In this document: positions 17,268 to 26,692 of the stretch, piece after piece
Layout of the letters: every line of letters begins with the position of its first letter
Numbering within the stretch: position 1 is the first letter of the stretch
Assembly (NCBI RefSeq): GCF_030582395.1
Contig: NZ_CP104381.1
Span: forward strand, 620,001-684,000
Direction of reading: 5' to 3'
Length of the DNA: 64,000 nucleotides
From: Ralstonia pickettii
GTDB taxonomy: Bacteria > Pseudomonadota > Gammaproteobacteria > Burkholderiales > Burkholderiaceae
The notes under the pieces: model-generated
Databases searched by the model: none
Told to the model about the DNA's origin: nothing
The model's input: the letters and a program-made list of their open reading frames with translations, nothing else
Made by a program: the position numbers and the translations under genes

Positions 17268-19301
17268 ATGAATATCGAAGTTCACGAATTGAACGATGCA
17301 TCGGTCAACATTGATGCGGTTCCACCACATGTCACCATCGTCTGCAGCGACTATTTCGACACATTGGTCTCGCGGGCAATCCACCCCGAAGACGTCAAGC
17401 GACAATGGGCGGAGCGGGTTTCGCACGCGTTCGGGCTGGGTCTGTCAGACGGCGAATTGTATGGGCGCCGAGCGCGAATTGAAGTAGCGCTGTGCAAGCG
17501 CAACGCAGCAAATGGCGCAGACCCCGAGTTCAACGTCGTCGAGTGCTACCAGAAGGTGTGGGAGGAACTTGCACCAGAGACGCGCCCGCGTCTCGAAGCA
17601 TTTTTGGCGCTAAGCCTGGAACTGGAGCTCTCGATCGAGTGCGCTGTGCAGCGGCTTGATCAAGGGGTCGTTGCTCTATTGCAGCAGGCGGCACAGGCGG
17701 GCCGCCGTATCATCCTCGTCAGCGATTTCTATTTTCCTGAGACGGCGTTTCGCCGGATGCTGCGGTTTCACGGGATCGAGCAGCTATTCGATCGCGTCTT
17801 CGTGTCTGCTGATTCCTTGCTCACCAAGCGGTCCGGCCGCGCCTTCCCGATGATCCTGGAGGCGATCGGCGCAGGCGCAAGTGACGCTGTGATGATCGGC
17901 GACAACGCGGAGGCAGATCATCGTCAGCCGCAGCAGCATGGTATGGCTACGATCCTGCTGGACCGCGCGGCGCGTCATGATATGTACGCCAGCTTGGCGC
18001 GGCGCGCAGCGGACAGGGCGGCAACAGAGCGCGAGATCGATGCGTGTTTGGCTGGTGATAAGGCATCGGCATTCCCGGAGCTCGCACTCACGCTGTTCAC
18101 GTTCACGGAGCGGCTCTACGCATCGCTGTTGGGCGCCGGTGTGCGTGACGTCTTCTTTTTGGCGCGCGAAGGGCAGTTGCTGAAGCAATTGTTCGACCAC
18201 TACCAAAATCAGCGAACGCCGACTGCTGACATGCAGATTCGGAGTCACTACCTTGAGGTGTCGCGCCGGGCGACCTTTCTGCCGTCATTGGGGCCGCTGG
18301 AAACAGAGCGCTTCGAGATCCTTTTCCGACAATACCGGCGCATCTCGGCAGAGGAGTTTCTGCTGAACCTCAGTCTCGAGCACATGCTGCCGCAGCTGGA
18401 ACGTGAGCTGCCGGGGCACGACCTGCATGTGCGAGAGGAGGATTTGCCAACGAGCCCGGTTTTCCAGGAACTTCTTGCGAACGAAGGGTTTCGTACAGCC
18501 TATGAAACCGCGCGCGTTAATGGTCGCAAGGCCATGCTGGCCTATCTGGACGGCTTTGCGTTGCAGGCGCCCAACGCGGCACTGACGATCGTCGACGTGG
18601 GGTGGAAGGGAACGATCCAAGACAACCTGCGCAGGCTCTTCCAGGCTGAAGAGGCAGAGGGCGGCCGGCCGGCCAAGGCACTCAATGGCGTTTACCTTGG
18701 ACTGGTGAGCGCGGGTGAGGCTGGCCCCGGAAACGAGAAGCGCGGTTTGATGTTCTCTGCCATCGATGGCCGCACGCCGCACTATGCGGTGTTCAACGAG
18801 AATCGCGCGTTGTTCGAAGTGATGCTCGCCGCCGACCACGGCTCAGCTGCGGCCTACCGCCTGCGGCCCGACGGCCAGGGCGAGGTCGTGCTCGGCGAAT
18901 TCAGCGAGCGCTCGCTGTTCGAGACGAAGGTCCGGCCCGAGCAACTGCGCTTGTTGGCAACCTTCGAGCGCCTGGACGATTTGCTGGCCCATCGTTATTA
19001 CAGCGAGCGGTGGCTGCTTGCCGTCACGGCTCGGCATCATGCACGGATGGTTTTTAATCCGGCACCTGCTGAGATTGCCTGGTTTACCGATGTCTATCAC
19101 GTCGAGAACTTCGGCGTCTTCGAACATTCCGTGTTCGGATCGCCCGTCGTGAACGGGTTCTGGCTGGCAAAGATGAGATTCATCTGCGCACTGCTACGCC
19201 AGCGCGGACGCATGGATCTTGGCTTCTGGCCATGGCTACGTTGCCGGCAGCGAGGCGGTCGTCTCGTTGCGCATTTCTACCGGATGTATCGGCTGCGTTG
19301 A
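17268..19301 (+). CDS. large HAD-like hydrolase of glycan clusters (COG5610-like)
   Basis: A 677-residue cytoplasmic protein. Residues about 15-240 are a HAD domain: IVCSDYFDTLVSR (motif I DxFDT), ILVSDFYFPE (motif II), the lysine-containing LTKRSGRAF and MIGDNAEADHRQ (motif IV). The remaining 430 residues are a conserved all-alpha/beta extension found with this HAD type in O-antigen and capsule loci (LARRATFLP-like and TIVDVGWKGTIQDNL segments are seen). What it hydrolyses or whether it is a glycosyltransferase partner is not known. The ATG at 17268 gives the natural start; upstream frame reads inside the previous gene. Confidence 0.78.
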   Translation: MNIEVHELNDASVNIDAVPPHVTIVCSDYFDTLVSRAIHPEDVKRQWAERVSHAFGLGLSDGELYGRRARIEVALCKRNAANGADPEFNVVECYQKVWEELAPETRPRLEAFLALSLELELSIECAVQRLDQGVVALLQQAAQAGRRIILVSDFYFPETAFRRMLRFHGIEQLFDRVFVSADSLLTKRSGRAFPMILEAIGAGASDAVMIGDNAEADHRQPQQHGMATILLDRAARHDMYASLARRAADRAATEREIDACLAGDKASAFPELALTLFTFTERLYASLLGAGVRDVFFLAREGQLLKQLFDHYQNQRTPTADMQIRSHYLEVSRRATFLPSLGPLETERFEILFRQYRRISAEEFLLNLSLEHMLPQLERELPGHDLHVREEDLPTSPVFQELLANEGFRTAYETARVNGRKAMLAYLDGFALQAPNAALTIVDVGWKGTIQDNLRRLFQAEEAEGGRPAKALNGVYLGLVSAGEAGPGNEKRGLMFSAIDGRTPHYAVFNENRALFEVMLAADHGSAAAYRLRPDGQGEVVLGEFSERSLFETKVRPEQLRLLATFERLDDLLAHRYYSERWLLAVTARHHARMVFNPAPAEIAWFTDVYHVENFGVFEHSVFGSPVVNGFWLAKMRFICALLRQRGRMDLGFWPWLRCRQRGGRLVAHFYRMYRLR

Positions 19302-19329
19302 GCGCCAGCCAAGACTGTCCAAAAAAACT

Positions 19330-20538
19330 ATGAAGATTGCATTTTTTCTTGGCTCCGTTGATATCAGCGGTGGATCCTATGTGATCTATCAACATGCCTT
19401 GTTCGCGCGACGGGAGGGGCACGACGTTACGATCGTTGCCCAGTACGCGTATCAGCCGCATCAGTTGAAATGGCACCCAGCGACGAGTGAACTGCGGATA
19501 TTGCACATCGATGCGCTGGAAGCTGACCATGAGTTCGATCTCGCCATTGCCACGTGGTGGAGGACCGCAACGGAATTGCATCGACTCAAGGCGCGGCAGT
19601 ATGCGTACTTTGTGCAGTCGATCGAATCGCGCTTCTATGCCGACGGAGAAGGGCCGCTCCGCGATCTCGTCGACAGTACGTATCGCCTGCCGTTGCCAGG
19701 AGTTACGGAAGCCACATGGATCCAGCAATATCTGAACGAGCACCACGGTCACGCCTATCATCTGGCACGTAACGGTATCCGGAAGGATATCTACCGGGAA
19801 GATGGCCCAGCGGTAGCGCCGCGGCTTGGCAAAGGCGAGTTGCGCGTGCTGGTGGAGGGGCCTTTTGGTGTGTTCTTCAAGAACGTCGGGCGCTCGCTCA
19901 AGTTGATGCGTAAGGCACAGCCGACAGAGACTTGGCTCCTGACGTCGTCAGAGGTGTCCTGGTATCCGCAGGTGAACCGTTTGTTCTCGCGTGTGCCAAT
20001 CGACAAAGTCGCGGAGATCTATCGCTCGTGCGATGTCATCGTCAAACTCAGCTACGTTGAAGGGATGTTCGGCCCTCCATTGGAAATGTTCCATTGTGGC
20101 GGCACCGCGGTTGTGTATGACGTGACGGGACACGACGAGTACATCGTGGACGGACAAAACGCGTTGGTTGTGGCGCGCGATGACGAGGCGGGTGTCGTCA
20201 GTGCGGTGCGACGCCTGCAACGTGAGCCGGAATTGCTCGCTTCGCTCAAGCAAGGGGCGCGAGAGACGGCAATGTCGTGGCCAGACTGGTATGCCTCGTC
20301 ACGCGAGTTTCTTGCCGGACTGCACGGGATCATGGACGCGCCACGGGTCACTCGCGACGAGATTGCGACGATGAATGAGGCCGCCATGGCGACGTATGCA
20401 TCGCGCGAGCGCGAGCGTCTGGCCAAGCAGCCGAATATCAAATGGCGTTATCGGCTTGATGCCCTGCTGGACAGAGTGCCGGCATCCGTTGCACGCAATT
20501 TGCGCCTGGGGCGTTATGTTTTGGAAAGCTTGCGGTGA
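19330..20538 (+). CDS. GT-B glycosyltransferase (GT4-like)
   Basis: A 402-residue GT-B-fold enzyme: MKIAFFLGSVDISGGSYVIYQH is the acceptor-domain start with the typical GG turn, and the donor domain has LVEGPFGVFFKNVGRSL and DVIVKLSYVEGMFGPPLEMFHCGGTAVVYDVTGHDEYIVDG, which matches the nucleotide-sugar pocket of O-antigen mannosyl/rhamnosyltransferases. The ATG follows a run of seven A's; an upstream frame from 19219 lies inside the previous gene. It ends with TGATG overlapping the next gene. Confidence 0.87.
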   Translation: MKIAFFLGSVDISGGSYVIYQHALFARREGHDVTIVAQYAYQPHQLKWHPATSELRILHIDALEADHEFDLAIATWWRTATELHRLKARQYAYFVQSIESRFYADGEGPLRDLVDSTYRLPLPGVTEATWIQQYLNEHHGHAYHLARNGIRKDIYREDGPAVAPRLGKGELRVLVEGPFGVFFKNVGRSLKLMRKAQPTETWLLTSSEVSWYPQVNRLFSRVPIDKVAEIYRSCDVIVKLSYVEGMFGPPLEMFHCGGTAVVYDVTGHDEYIVDGQNALVVARDDEAGVVSAVRRLQREPELLASLKQGARETAMSWPDWYASSREFLAGLHGIMDAPRVTRDEIATMNEAAMATYASRERERLAKQPNIKWRYRLDALLDRVPASVARNLRLGRYVLESLR

Positions 20539-21461
20539 TGGCGCCGGTCGATAACATCTGGGCCGTTGTTGTTTGTTACCGTCCCGCGCTCGAGCAGCTT
20601 TCCGGGTTGCTAGAGGCAGTGACTCCGCAGGTGACGGGCATCATCGTGGTCGATAACGACCCTGGCAAGGGGCTGCGCGAATGGATGGACGGTCGGAGCA
20701 CTGGGCATTGCGTCTATCTGCCCATGGATGGCAACGTTGGCGTCGCAACGGGCCATAACATGGGGATTGCGGCTGCTCGTGACCGTCAGGCAACTCATGT
20801 CGTCCTGTTCGACCAGGATAGTTTGCCGGCGCCAACAATGATTGCCCGATTGCGAGATGCCATGAGCGCGGCGGAGGGACACGGATTGAAGGCCGCCAGC
20901 GCTGGTCCTTTCTTTCATGACCCGCGCGATGGCTCTTACTACCCGTTCATCCGGCTCAGTGGCTGGAAAATTGAGCGGGTACGCCAGCCGGACACCGAGT
21001 CGTGGTGCTCCGCCGACTACCTCATCACCTCTGGGTGTCTGATTTCCATGGCCGCGTTGGACGAAATCGGTGGCATGGAGGATGGACTTTTTATCGACTA
21101 CATCGATATCGAGTGGGGTTTGCGCGCGAGATCGAAAGGGTTCGTGAACCTTGGCGTTTTTGACGCGGCAATGGAACACGATCTCGGCGAGCCACCACGG
21201 CGATATCTGCGAGGTAGATTGCGTGTGCCGATGCATTCGCCGCTTCGGCACTATTATCTCTTTCGCAATGCGCTGCGCCTGTATCGGCGCTCTTACATTC
21301 CATGGCGTTGGCGCTTGAATGACGGATATCGGTTACTTCTGAAGGGCGTTTTCTATTCCCTTTGTGTGGAGAATCGATCCGAGCAGAGAAGAATGATCTT
21401 GCGGGGGTGTGCTCACGGTATGGCGGATGTCTGCGGCCAGTACGGGGGAGAGCGGTCGTGA
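20538..21461 (+). CDS. GT2 rhamnosyltransferase-like glycosyltransferase
   Basis: A 307-residue GT2 enzyme: IWAVVVCYRPALEQL, GIIVVDNDPGKG, NVGVATGHNMGI, VVLFDQDSLP (DxD) and LFIDYIDIEWGLRARSKGF, the pattern of RfbN/WbbL-like rhamnosyltransferases. It is the last gene of the long plus-strand cluster; its ATG at 20538 overlaps the stop of the preceding gene (TGATG), and a GTG codon one triplet earlier is equally in frame. A decayed gene follows rather than an obvious terminator. Confidence 0.88.
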   Translation: MAPVDNIWAVVVCYRPALEQLSGLLEAVTPQVTGIIVVDNDPGKGLREWMDGRSTGHCVYLPMDGNVGVATGHNMGIAAARDRQATHVVLFDQDSLPAPTMIARLRDAMSAAEGHGLKAASAGPFFHDPRDGSYYPFIRLSGWKIERVRQPDTESWCSADYLITSGCLISMAALDEIGGMEDGLFIDYIDIEWGLRARSKGFVNLGVFDAAMEHDLGEPPRRYLRGRLRVPMHSPLRHYYLFRNALRLYRRSYIPWRWRLNDGYRLLLKGVFYSLCVENRSEQRRMILRGCAHGMADVCGQYGGERS

Positions 21462-21577
21462 CAGGTTTGGCTGTAACGATATCGTGATCGAGTCGATGCC
21501 GAAAGGCGGCCATGTTGAATGCGGCGAAATATCGCAAACCATGGCCGTGTTTCGACAGATACTACGTCACCTGTTAA

Positions 21578-21850
21578 TCAAGTTGCCTCTCACGCGTAAG
21601 CCATGACCTGTGGGGGCCGTGGGCAGACTATCTCCAGAGGTCCGTCAGATACCGTCTCGCGGTTTCTGTGACCGGCACAGCGGTCATCTCAGCAGGCCTC
21701 AAGGAGATCGGCGTCACCGTCATGGATGGGCCTTTCTTCTCGATGATGCCGTTCCCGGCGCGCGGCCTTCATACCTTGTCTCATGTGAGGTATACCCCGC
21801 ATCTGCACTGGAGCGATCTTTCCGGCATGATCGACACTAAGTTGTCATAG
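21578..21850 (+). pseudogene. remnant of FAD-dependent (DAO-type) oxidoreductase
   Basis: Reading in one frame from a stop at 21575 to the TAG at 21848-21850 gives about 90 residues including VSVTGTAVISAGLKEIGV, PFFSMMPFPARGLHTLSHV and RYTPHLHW. From memory this resembles an internal block of the amino-acid-oxidase-like FAD proteins found in some O-antigen clusters, which are around 370-400 residues. There is no FAD-binding N-terminus and no convincing start. I take it as a fragment left by deletion between the two polysaccharide operons. The rest of 21462-21886 shows nothing I can name. Confidence 0.45.
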
Positions 21851-21886
21851 ATGTTGCTGCTGAACGTACGGGCGTGGCCGCTCGTT

Positions 21887-22966
21887 CTACCGCAACAGCT
21901 CATCCCACGCCGCGACGATTCGTTCCTTGGTAAATAGCGTCGCTTTCAGGCTCGCAGCCTGCCCTAATCGGGCTGCCTCATCACGATCCAAAATCAGGCG
22001 TAGCAGTGCATCGGCAAGTGCTGCATGATCATCAACCGCAACCATCACGGCATCCCGCCCGTCTTCCAGCAATTCCCGGGGCCCAGTCTCACAAGCCGTA
22101 GAGACGATCGGCAGCCCAAACGCCATGGCTTCGATCAACACCAGCCCGAAACCTTCGTAGCGCGACGAGAGGCAAAAGATCGAAGCTTGTGCATAGGCTT
22201 GCGTGATGTCCGACGCAACGCCTGGCAAGGTTACGCTGTCACGCAGGCCAAGTTGATCGCGCAGTGTTTCCAGCGCGCGGCGTTCCTCACCTTCGCCGGC
22301 AATCATCAGTTTCCACTCCGGAGCGTGCTGCGCGACGATTGCCCAGGCGTTCAGCAACACATCGAACCCTTTGGCGTGCACAAGCCGGCCGACCGCAAGG
22401 ACGGTTTTGCTTGTCCTCGGCACAGGTTGTGTCGGGATGGGAAACGGTAGCGGATTGGGAATGCAGACCACCGAACTGCTTGGGCGCAAGGCTTCCAGCC
22501 ACCGCTCCCGATCGCGCTCGGTCAGCACAACGATCTGCTCGCAATAGCGCGCCGCCAGGCGCCGTGCCCATCTGCGTGCACGTCGGCCAAGGTCTTCGTC
22601 GAAGTGGCAATGCTCCCAGGCAATGTGCCGCACACCGAGCCCCAGTGCTGCCGGCAGCGCAAAGAGTGACAGCATCGTGTCGACTTGCACCAGTACGTCA
22701 ATGTGATGCCGCTTGAGGTGCTTCCGAATGCCGGCAACTGTGGCCGCGTAGGTGCGTTTGAATGAAGGGCGCTCGGCAACGAGCGCTTCGTGTTGGACGG
22801 CCGGATGCAGAGCAAAGCAACTCGCGTTGTCCCACAAGCTGAGGATGGTGACTTCGTAGCCCTGTTCTGCGAGCCCGTTGGCGATGGTGGCCGTCATGCG
22901 CTCAGCGCCCGCGAGCGCGTTGAGCGTTCCGGTCAGGAAGCACAACCGTGGTTTTGCCTGCGTCAT
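21887..22966 (-). CDS. GT4-family glycosyltransferase
   Basis: A 359-residue GT-B enzyme: PRLCFLTGTLNALAGAERMT (acceptor-side N-terminus), VVCIPNPLPFPIP, TVLAVGRLVHAKGFDVLLNAW (start of donor domain) and SSRYEGFGLVLIEAMAFGLPIVSTACETGPRELL, the EX7E nucleotide-sugar motif. The start is the ATG ending at 22966, overlapping the flippase stop by 4 bases; the frame continues upstream only inside that gene. It is the last gene of a five-gene minus-strand operon. Confidence 0.92.
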   Translation of the reverse strand: MTQAKPRLCFLTGTLNALAGAERMTATIANGLAEQGYEVTILSLWDNASCFALHPAVQHEALVAERPSFKRTYAATVAGIRKHLKRHHIDVLVQVDTMLSLFALPAALGLGVRHIAWEHCHFDEDLGRRARRWARRLAARYCEQIVVLTERDRERWLEALRPSSSVVCIPNPLPFPIPTQPVPRTSKTVLAVGRLVHAKGFDVLLNAWAIVAQHAPEWKLMIAGEGEERRALETLRDQLGLRDSVTLPGVASDITQAYAQASIFCLSSRYEGFGLVLIEAMAFGLPIVSTACETGPRELLEDGRDAVMVAVDDHAALADALLRLILDRDEAARLGQAASLKATLFTKERIVAAWDELLR

Positions 22967-24222
22967 GCGCTGACTCCAAGGGCGCGTCGCGCAATCGTGC
23001 GACAGCGCATCCAGACGGCCATGCCAAATAGCACAGAAATCAGATTCGCGATTGCATAGCCGAGAATGGCGCCATAGGCACCAAGACGCGGAATGGCCAC
23101 GGCATCGACGATTAGCGTGGCAGCGAGCGCCAGCCCCCATTTGATGGCGACCAGGCGCGGCGCCCGCATATGGATGGGTAGCAGCGTGAGTGCAACATCG
23201 GCGAATACGAGTGTCGATGCCAAGGCGGTCAGCTGCAGCAACTCGACAGCTCGCCCGAAGGCGGCCCCATAGAGCAGGTGGACGATCCAGTGCGCGCTCA
23301 GCGCGATCAACACGCCACCGACCACGCCCACGGCCACCATGCCTCCCGCGATTCGGAGTACGTTGCGGCGAGCCAGTGCCAGCGTGGATTGCGAGTAAAC
23401 ATACACCGGCGCCAACCCTGCAGAAAGAATCGTCGCCAGCATCACGAAGTTGTCGAGGATCTGCATTGACGCGGCATAAGCGCCAAGTTCGCCGAGTGAG
23501 ACGAACGGCTTGAGCAGCAGCTGGTCAACGCGACGCGAAGCCATCATGCACATGAAGCTGACCCAGAATAGCAGGCCACTGGTGAACAGTTCGCGCGTGA
23601 GCTCTGGGTCGCGGGCGGTGGGTGTACATGGCGCACGGCTTAGATAGAACGCGGCAAGCAATGCCGCCAGTACGATGGACTCGGCGGAGAACATCGTGGC
23701 GTAAGCCGGCACACTATGTACGCCAAGGGCAAATAGCGTTGCCACGCCGGCCACCTTGATCGTCAGCGACACAACGTTGAACAGCGTGTTGGGGCGTGTG
23801 CGCGTGTGCGCTTGCATCCAGGCGGTGACAACACCGAAGGGCTCTCGCAGCAGGATCGCAATGCCCAGGATGAGCGCTGGCAACCAGAAATCCATCGGCT
23901 GCTGCGTGATAGCAAGGAACCCACACATCAGCAGATAGCCCAGCATGCCTGCTGCCAATCGCAAGCCGAAGGCATGCATCAACAACCGATGTTGCGCTTT
24001 CGGTTCCGGATGAGCGACCAGGCGCGGGATGACGACTTCCGCACCGCAGAGCAGGGCAACCGAGGCCGCCACATAGACCACCGCCTGCGCGTACTGGAAA
24101 TGCGCGAACCCCTCCGGCCCCAAGCCACGTGCCAGCATGGCAACCACGCCGATGCCGGCGCCGATCTGCAGACCTCGCTCGGCAAGCATCCACATCAGGT
24201 TGCTGACAACCTTGTGTTTCAT
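22963..24222 (-). CDS. Wzx-like polysaccharide flippase
   Basis: A 419-residue protein with about twelve membrane helices and the MATE/polysaccharide-flippase pattern: KHKVVSNLMWMLAERGLQIGAGIGVVAMLARGLGPEGFAHF at the N-terminus, RRVDQLLLKPFVSLGELGAYAASMQILDNF in the middle. It would move a lipid-linked repeat unit to the periplasm. Overlaps the neighbouring genes by 4 bases at each end, so translation is coupled. No polymerase (Wzy) is recognised in the window, so the matching polymer system is incomplete here. Confidence 0.9.
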   Translation of the reverse strand: MKHKVVSNLMWMLAERGLQIGAGIGVVAMLARGLGPEGFAHFQYAQAVVYVAASVALLCGAEVVIPRLVAHPEPKAQHRLLMHAFGLRLAAGMLGYLLMCGFLAITQQPMDFWLPALILGIAILLREPFGVVTAWMQAHTRTRPNTLFNVVSLTIKVAGVATLFALGVHSVPAYATMFSAESIVLAALLAAFYLSRAPCTPTARDPELTRELFTSGLLFWVSFMCMMASRRVDQLLLKPFVSLGELGAYAASMQILDNFVMLATILSAGLAPVYVYSQSTLALARRNVLRIAGGMVAVGVVGGVLIALSAHWIVHLLYGAAFGRAVELLQLTALASTLVFADVALTLLPIHMRAPRLVAIKWGLALAATLIVDAVAIPRLGAYGAILGYAIANLISVLFGMAVWMRCRTIARRALGVSA

Positions 24223-25373
24223 TGCGCGACCCTTGCTGAGGCGGCACGGTCCGTGCCGATGAGGCTGGCGTAGCGCCCCAACCATTCCAAGGCGACAGCT
24301 TCAAGGCTGAAGCGGCTGGCAATGTGGGCACGTCGCGCGGCTTGCGCGTCAGCATCGCCCAGGCCGCAAGCCAGTGCTCGGCGCATCGCCGCAGCAAGCG
24401 CAGCCGAGTCGCCGCGTGGCACGATTTCACCGTATTCCCCCAGCAATTCCGCCACTCCAGCGGCATCGGTTGCTACAACGGGCAGGCCGCAAGCCAGCGC
24501 CTCGCCGAGTGCGAGCGGCATGCCTTCGATGTCGGAAGACAGCACAAACAGATCGGCGCCATTCAACAGGACAGGAATATCGCTGCGGGCACCCGTAAGA
24601 CGAATACGTCCCGTGAGCCGACGGTCGCGGATCTGCTGTTCCAGTGCGCCCCGGAGCGGCCCATCTCCGACGATGAGCAACTGCGTGTCGGAATCCGCCT
24701 CGAGCTGGGAAAACGCATCGATCAGCGTCGCCTGGGCTTTCTCTTTGACGAGGCGCCCAACGTTGATCAGCAGGCGAGTGCTGTCCTGCAGTCCAAGCGC
24801 TTCCCGGGCGCGTTGCCTCAGTGCCGTATCGGGGTGAAATTGCGCTGTATCGATGCCGTTGGGTACCACTGTGATGCGCGCTGAGGACACCGCCCCAGCT
24901 TCGATCATGGCTTGTCGTCCTTGCGGGCTGACGTGCGTGGTGAGTTGGCTCCAGCGGTCAGTCAGCCGATAGCCCAACATGCGCAAGCCGCCACCTTCGC
25001 GTGCGCTGTGTGCCGTGCAGATGACGGGGGGCATGTCTCCCGTCGCGGCGAGGATGCGCGCGAGCAGGTTGGCGTGCACCATGTGGGCATGGACGATGTC
25101 CGGCTGCCACTGACGTACGAACGCGCGCAGTCTCCATAGGGCCCGCATTATCGACAGGGGTGTCTTTCGCATTTCCAAAGGCACGACCGTGACTGCTTCG
25201 GGCAAAGCCACATCGCTTCCGGGGGTGAGGCTGACAACAGCTACGGCGTGCCCAAGGGCGACGAATTGCCGGGCGAGCGCAGCGACTTGCTGTTCAGCGC
25301 CGCCAAGCTTCAAGCCCGTGGTCAATAAGAGGATGCGCATTGGCTGTGGGCGGTGCAGGCGGATGTAAGGCAT
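24219..25373 (-). CDS. GT4-family glycosyltransferase
   Basis: A 384-residue GT-B enzyme: MRILLLTTGLKLGGAEQQVAAL, a histidine-bearing IVHAHMVHANLLARI, VVPNGIDTAQFHP, LLINVGRLVKEKAQATLIDAF and LSSDIEGMPLALGEALACGLPVVATDAAGVAELL (EX7E). Two starts are possible: ATG ending at 25373, two bases after the upstream stop and behind a weak GGTGAG, or ATG ending at 25340 that gives the more usual N-terminus. I keep the first because of spacing. Confidence 0.92.
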   Translation of the reverse strand: MPYIRLHRPQPMRILLLTTGLKLGGAEQQVAALARQFVALGHAVAVVSLTPGSDVALPEAVTVVPLEMRKTPLSIMRALWRLRAFVRQWQPDIVHAHMVHANLLARILAATGDMPPVICTAHSAREGGGLRMLGYRLTDRWSQLTTHVSPQGRQAMIEAGAVSSARITVVPNGIDTAQFHPDTALRQRAREALGLQDSTRLLINVGRLVKEKAQATLIDAFSQLEADSDTQLLIVGDGPLRGALEQQIRDRRLTGRIRLTGARSDIPVLLNGADLFVLSSDIEGMPLALGEALACGLPVVATDAAGVAELLGEYGEIVPRGDSAALAAAMRRALACGLGDADAQAARRAHIASRFSLEAVALEWLGRYASLIGTDRAASARVAQ

Positions 25374-25375
25374 GC

Positions 25376-26692
25376 TCACCGTGCCCCGTACCCCGTCAGC
25401 ATCGTCCGTAGCGTCTTGACGGCAATCAGCAGATCCAAGGCGAACGAGCAGTGCTTGACGTAATAGAGGTCGTAGCTGAGCTTGGTCACGGTTTCTTCGT
25501 GCGTGCCCGCGTAGCCCTGCTGGACTTGTGCCCACCCCGACAGGCCCGGCCGAACCAGATGACGGTATGGATAGTACGAAATAGTTCGCTCAAAATCCTC
25601 GACCATCGGCACCTGTTCGGGGCGTGGGCCGATGAGGCTCATATGGCCGACCAAGACGTTCCACAGCTGAGGGATCTCATCGAGCCGGTATTTGCGGATG
25701 ACCCGGCCGACCCGGGTCACCCGCGGGTCTCGTCGAGCGGCGAACTGAGGGGGGGCGCTGGCATCGACGCCCATGCTGCGGAATTTCAGCATGGTAAAGG
25801 GTTTGCCAAATAGGCCAACGCGTACTTGCCGGAACAAGGCCGGCCCCGGAGATTCCAGTCGAATGGCAATGGCCACGGCAAAGCCAATCGGCAGTGCCAG
25901 TGGCGCCAGGCACAGCACGGCCACCAGATCAATCAGTCGCTTTGTGAAGCCATAGAAGTAATGCGCGGCGTAGTCATCGAGAAAGTTCTCGTCGATATGT
26001 GAGAGCCCGACTCGACCCGTCAGCATCTCGCCGATGCGCTCCACGGAATACATGCGCACGTGGCTGAGCTTGAACTGGGCCAGGGCGCGCGTGCGCTCGG
26101 GGTCAGCCGTGGCGTTTCGATCCAGCATCAGGCCATCGCAGTGCACGGCGTCCGAGAGGGAGTTGATGACGCGGAACTGCGTCGGGCTTGCGGGAGAGGT
26201 GCCGGGCATGGAGAGAATCCGCTCCAGCTGCTCGAGCGTTGCCGCGTCGGTGTAACCGAACACGGGCACGTAGTTGTGCACATAGCGCCGATAGCCGAAC
26301 CAGATCCACGCCAGCGTCGTGAAGTAAGCGAGCAGCATGGCCCCTCGCGAATACTCGAGATGGAAGGCGACCACGACAAACAGCAGCGCAGCGAAGGGCA
26401 AGGTCGTAGCGACGCCGATCAAGCTGTTGCCTTCAATGGAGGGCAGGTGGAGGGCACGATGCAATAGCAGAAATGCGCACACATACGGCAGCAGCGACCA
26501 GACCAGCGTATTGGTGAAAACGTGTGTGACTGCGCCAGCGTGGCGTGCCAACGTTGCCAGCGCGATCGTCAGCCCCAAGAAAGCGAGCCCCAGCACGGCC
26601 CAAGTCAACATGCGGGTTGCACGTCGGATTGTCTCCGAGCCTCTGACATGGAGCGGTCGGGCGGGATGTCCTGCGCTGGTGCCTTTATTCAT
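25376..26692 (-). CDS. undecaprenyl-phosphate sugar-1-phosphate transferase (WbaP/WcaJ family)
   Basis: A 438-residue polyisoprenyl-phosphate hexose-1-phosphate transferase that starts a polysaccharide repeat by loading a sugar phosphate on undecaprenyl phosphate. The N-terminal third has four or five membrane helices and a CoA-binding-like domain (VPVFGYTDAATLEQL). The catalytic domain begins at KRLIDLVAVLCLAPLALP and has ESPGPALFRQVRVG, FTMLKFRSMGVDA, LDEIPQLWNVLVGHMSLIGPRPE and LVRPGLSGWAQVQQGYAG. It starts within the last bases of the upstream GT gene (8-base overlap). Confidence 0.95.
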   Translation of the reverse strand: MNKGTSAGHPARPLHVRGSETIRRATRMLTWAVLGLAFLGLTIALATLARHAGAVTHVFTNTLVWSLLPYVCAFLLLHRALHLPSIEGNSLIGVATTLPFAALLFVVVAFHLEYSRGAMLLAYFTTLAWIWFGYRRYVHNYVPVFGYTDAATLEQLERILSMPGTSPASPTQFRVINSLSDAVHCDGLMLDRNATADPERTRALAQFKLSHVRMYSVERIGEMLTGRVGLSHIDENFLDDYAAHYFYGFTKRLIDLVAVLCLAPLALPIGFAVAIAIRLESPGPALFRQVRVGLFGKPFTMLKFRSMGVDASAPPQFAARRDPRVTRVGRVIRKYRLDEIPQLWNVLVGHMSLIGPRPEQVPMVEDFERTISYYPYRHLVRPGLSGWAQVQQGYAGTHEETVTKLSYDLYYVKHCSFALDLLIAVKTLRTMLTGYGAR

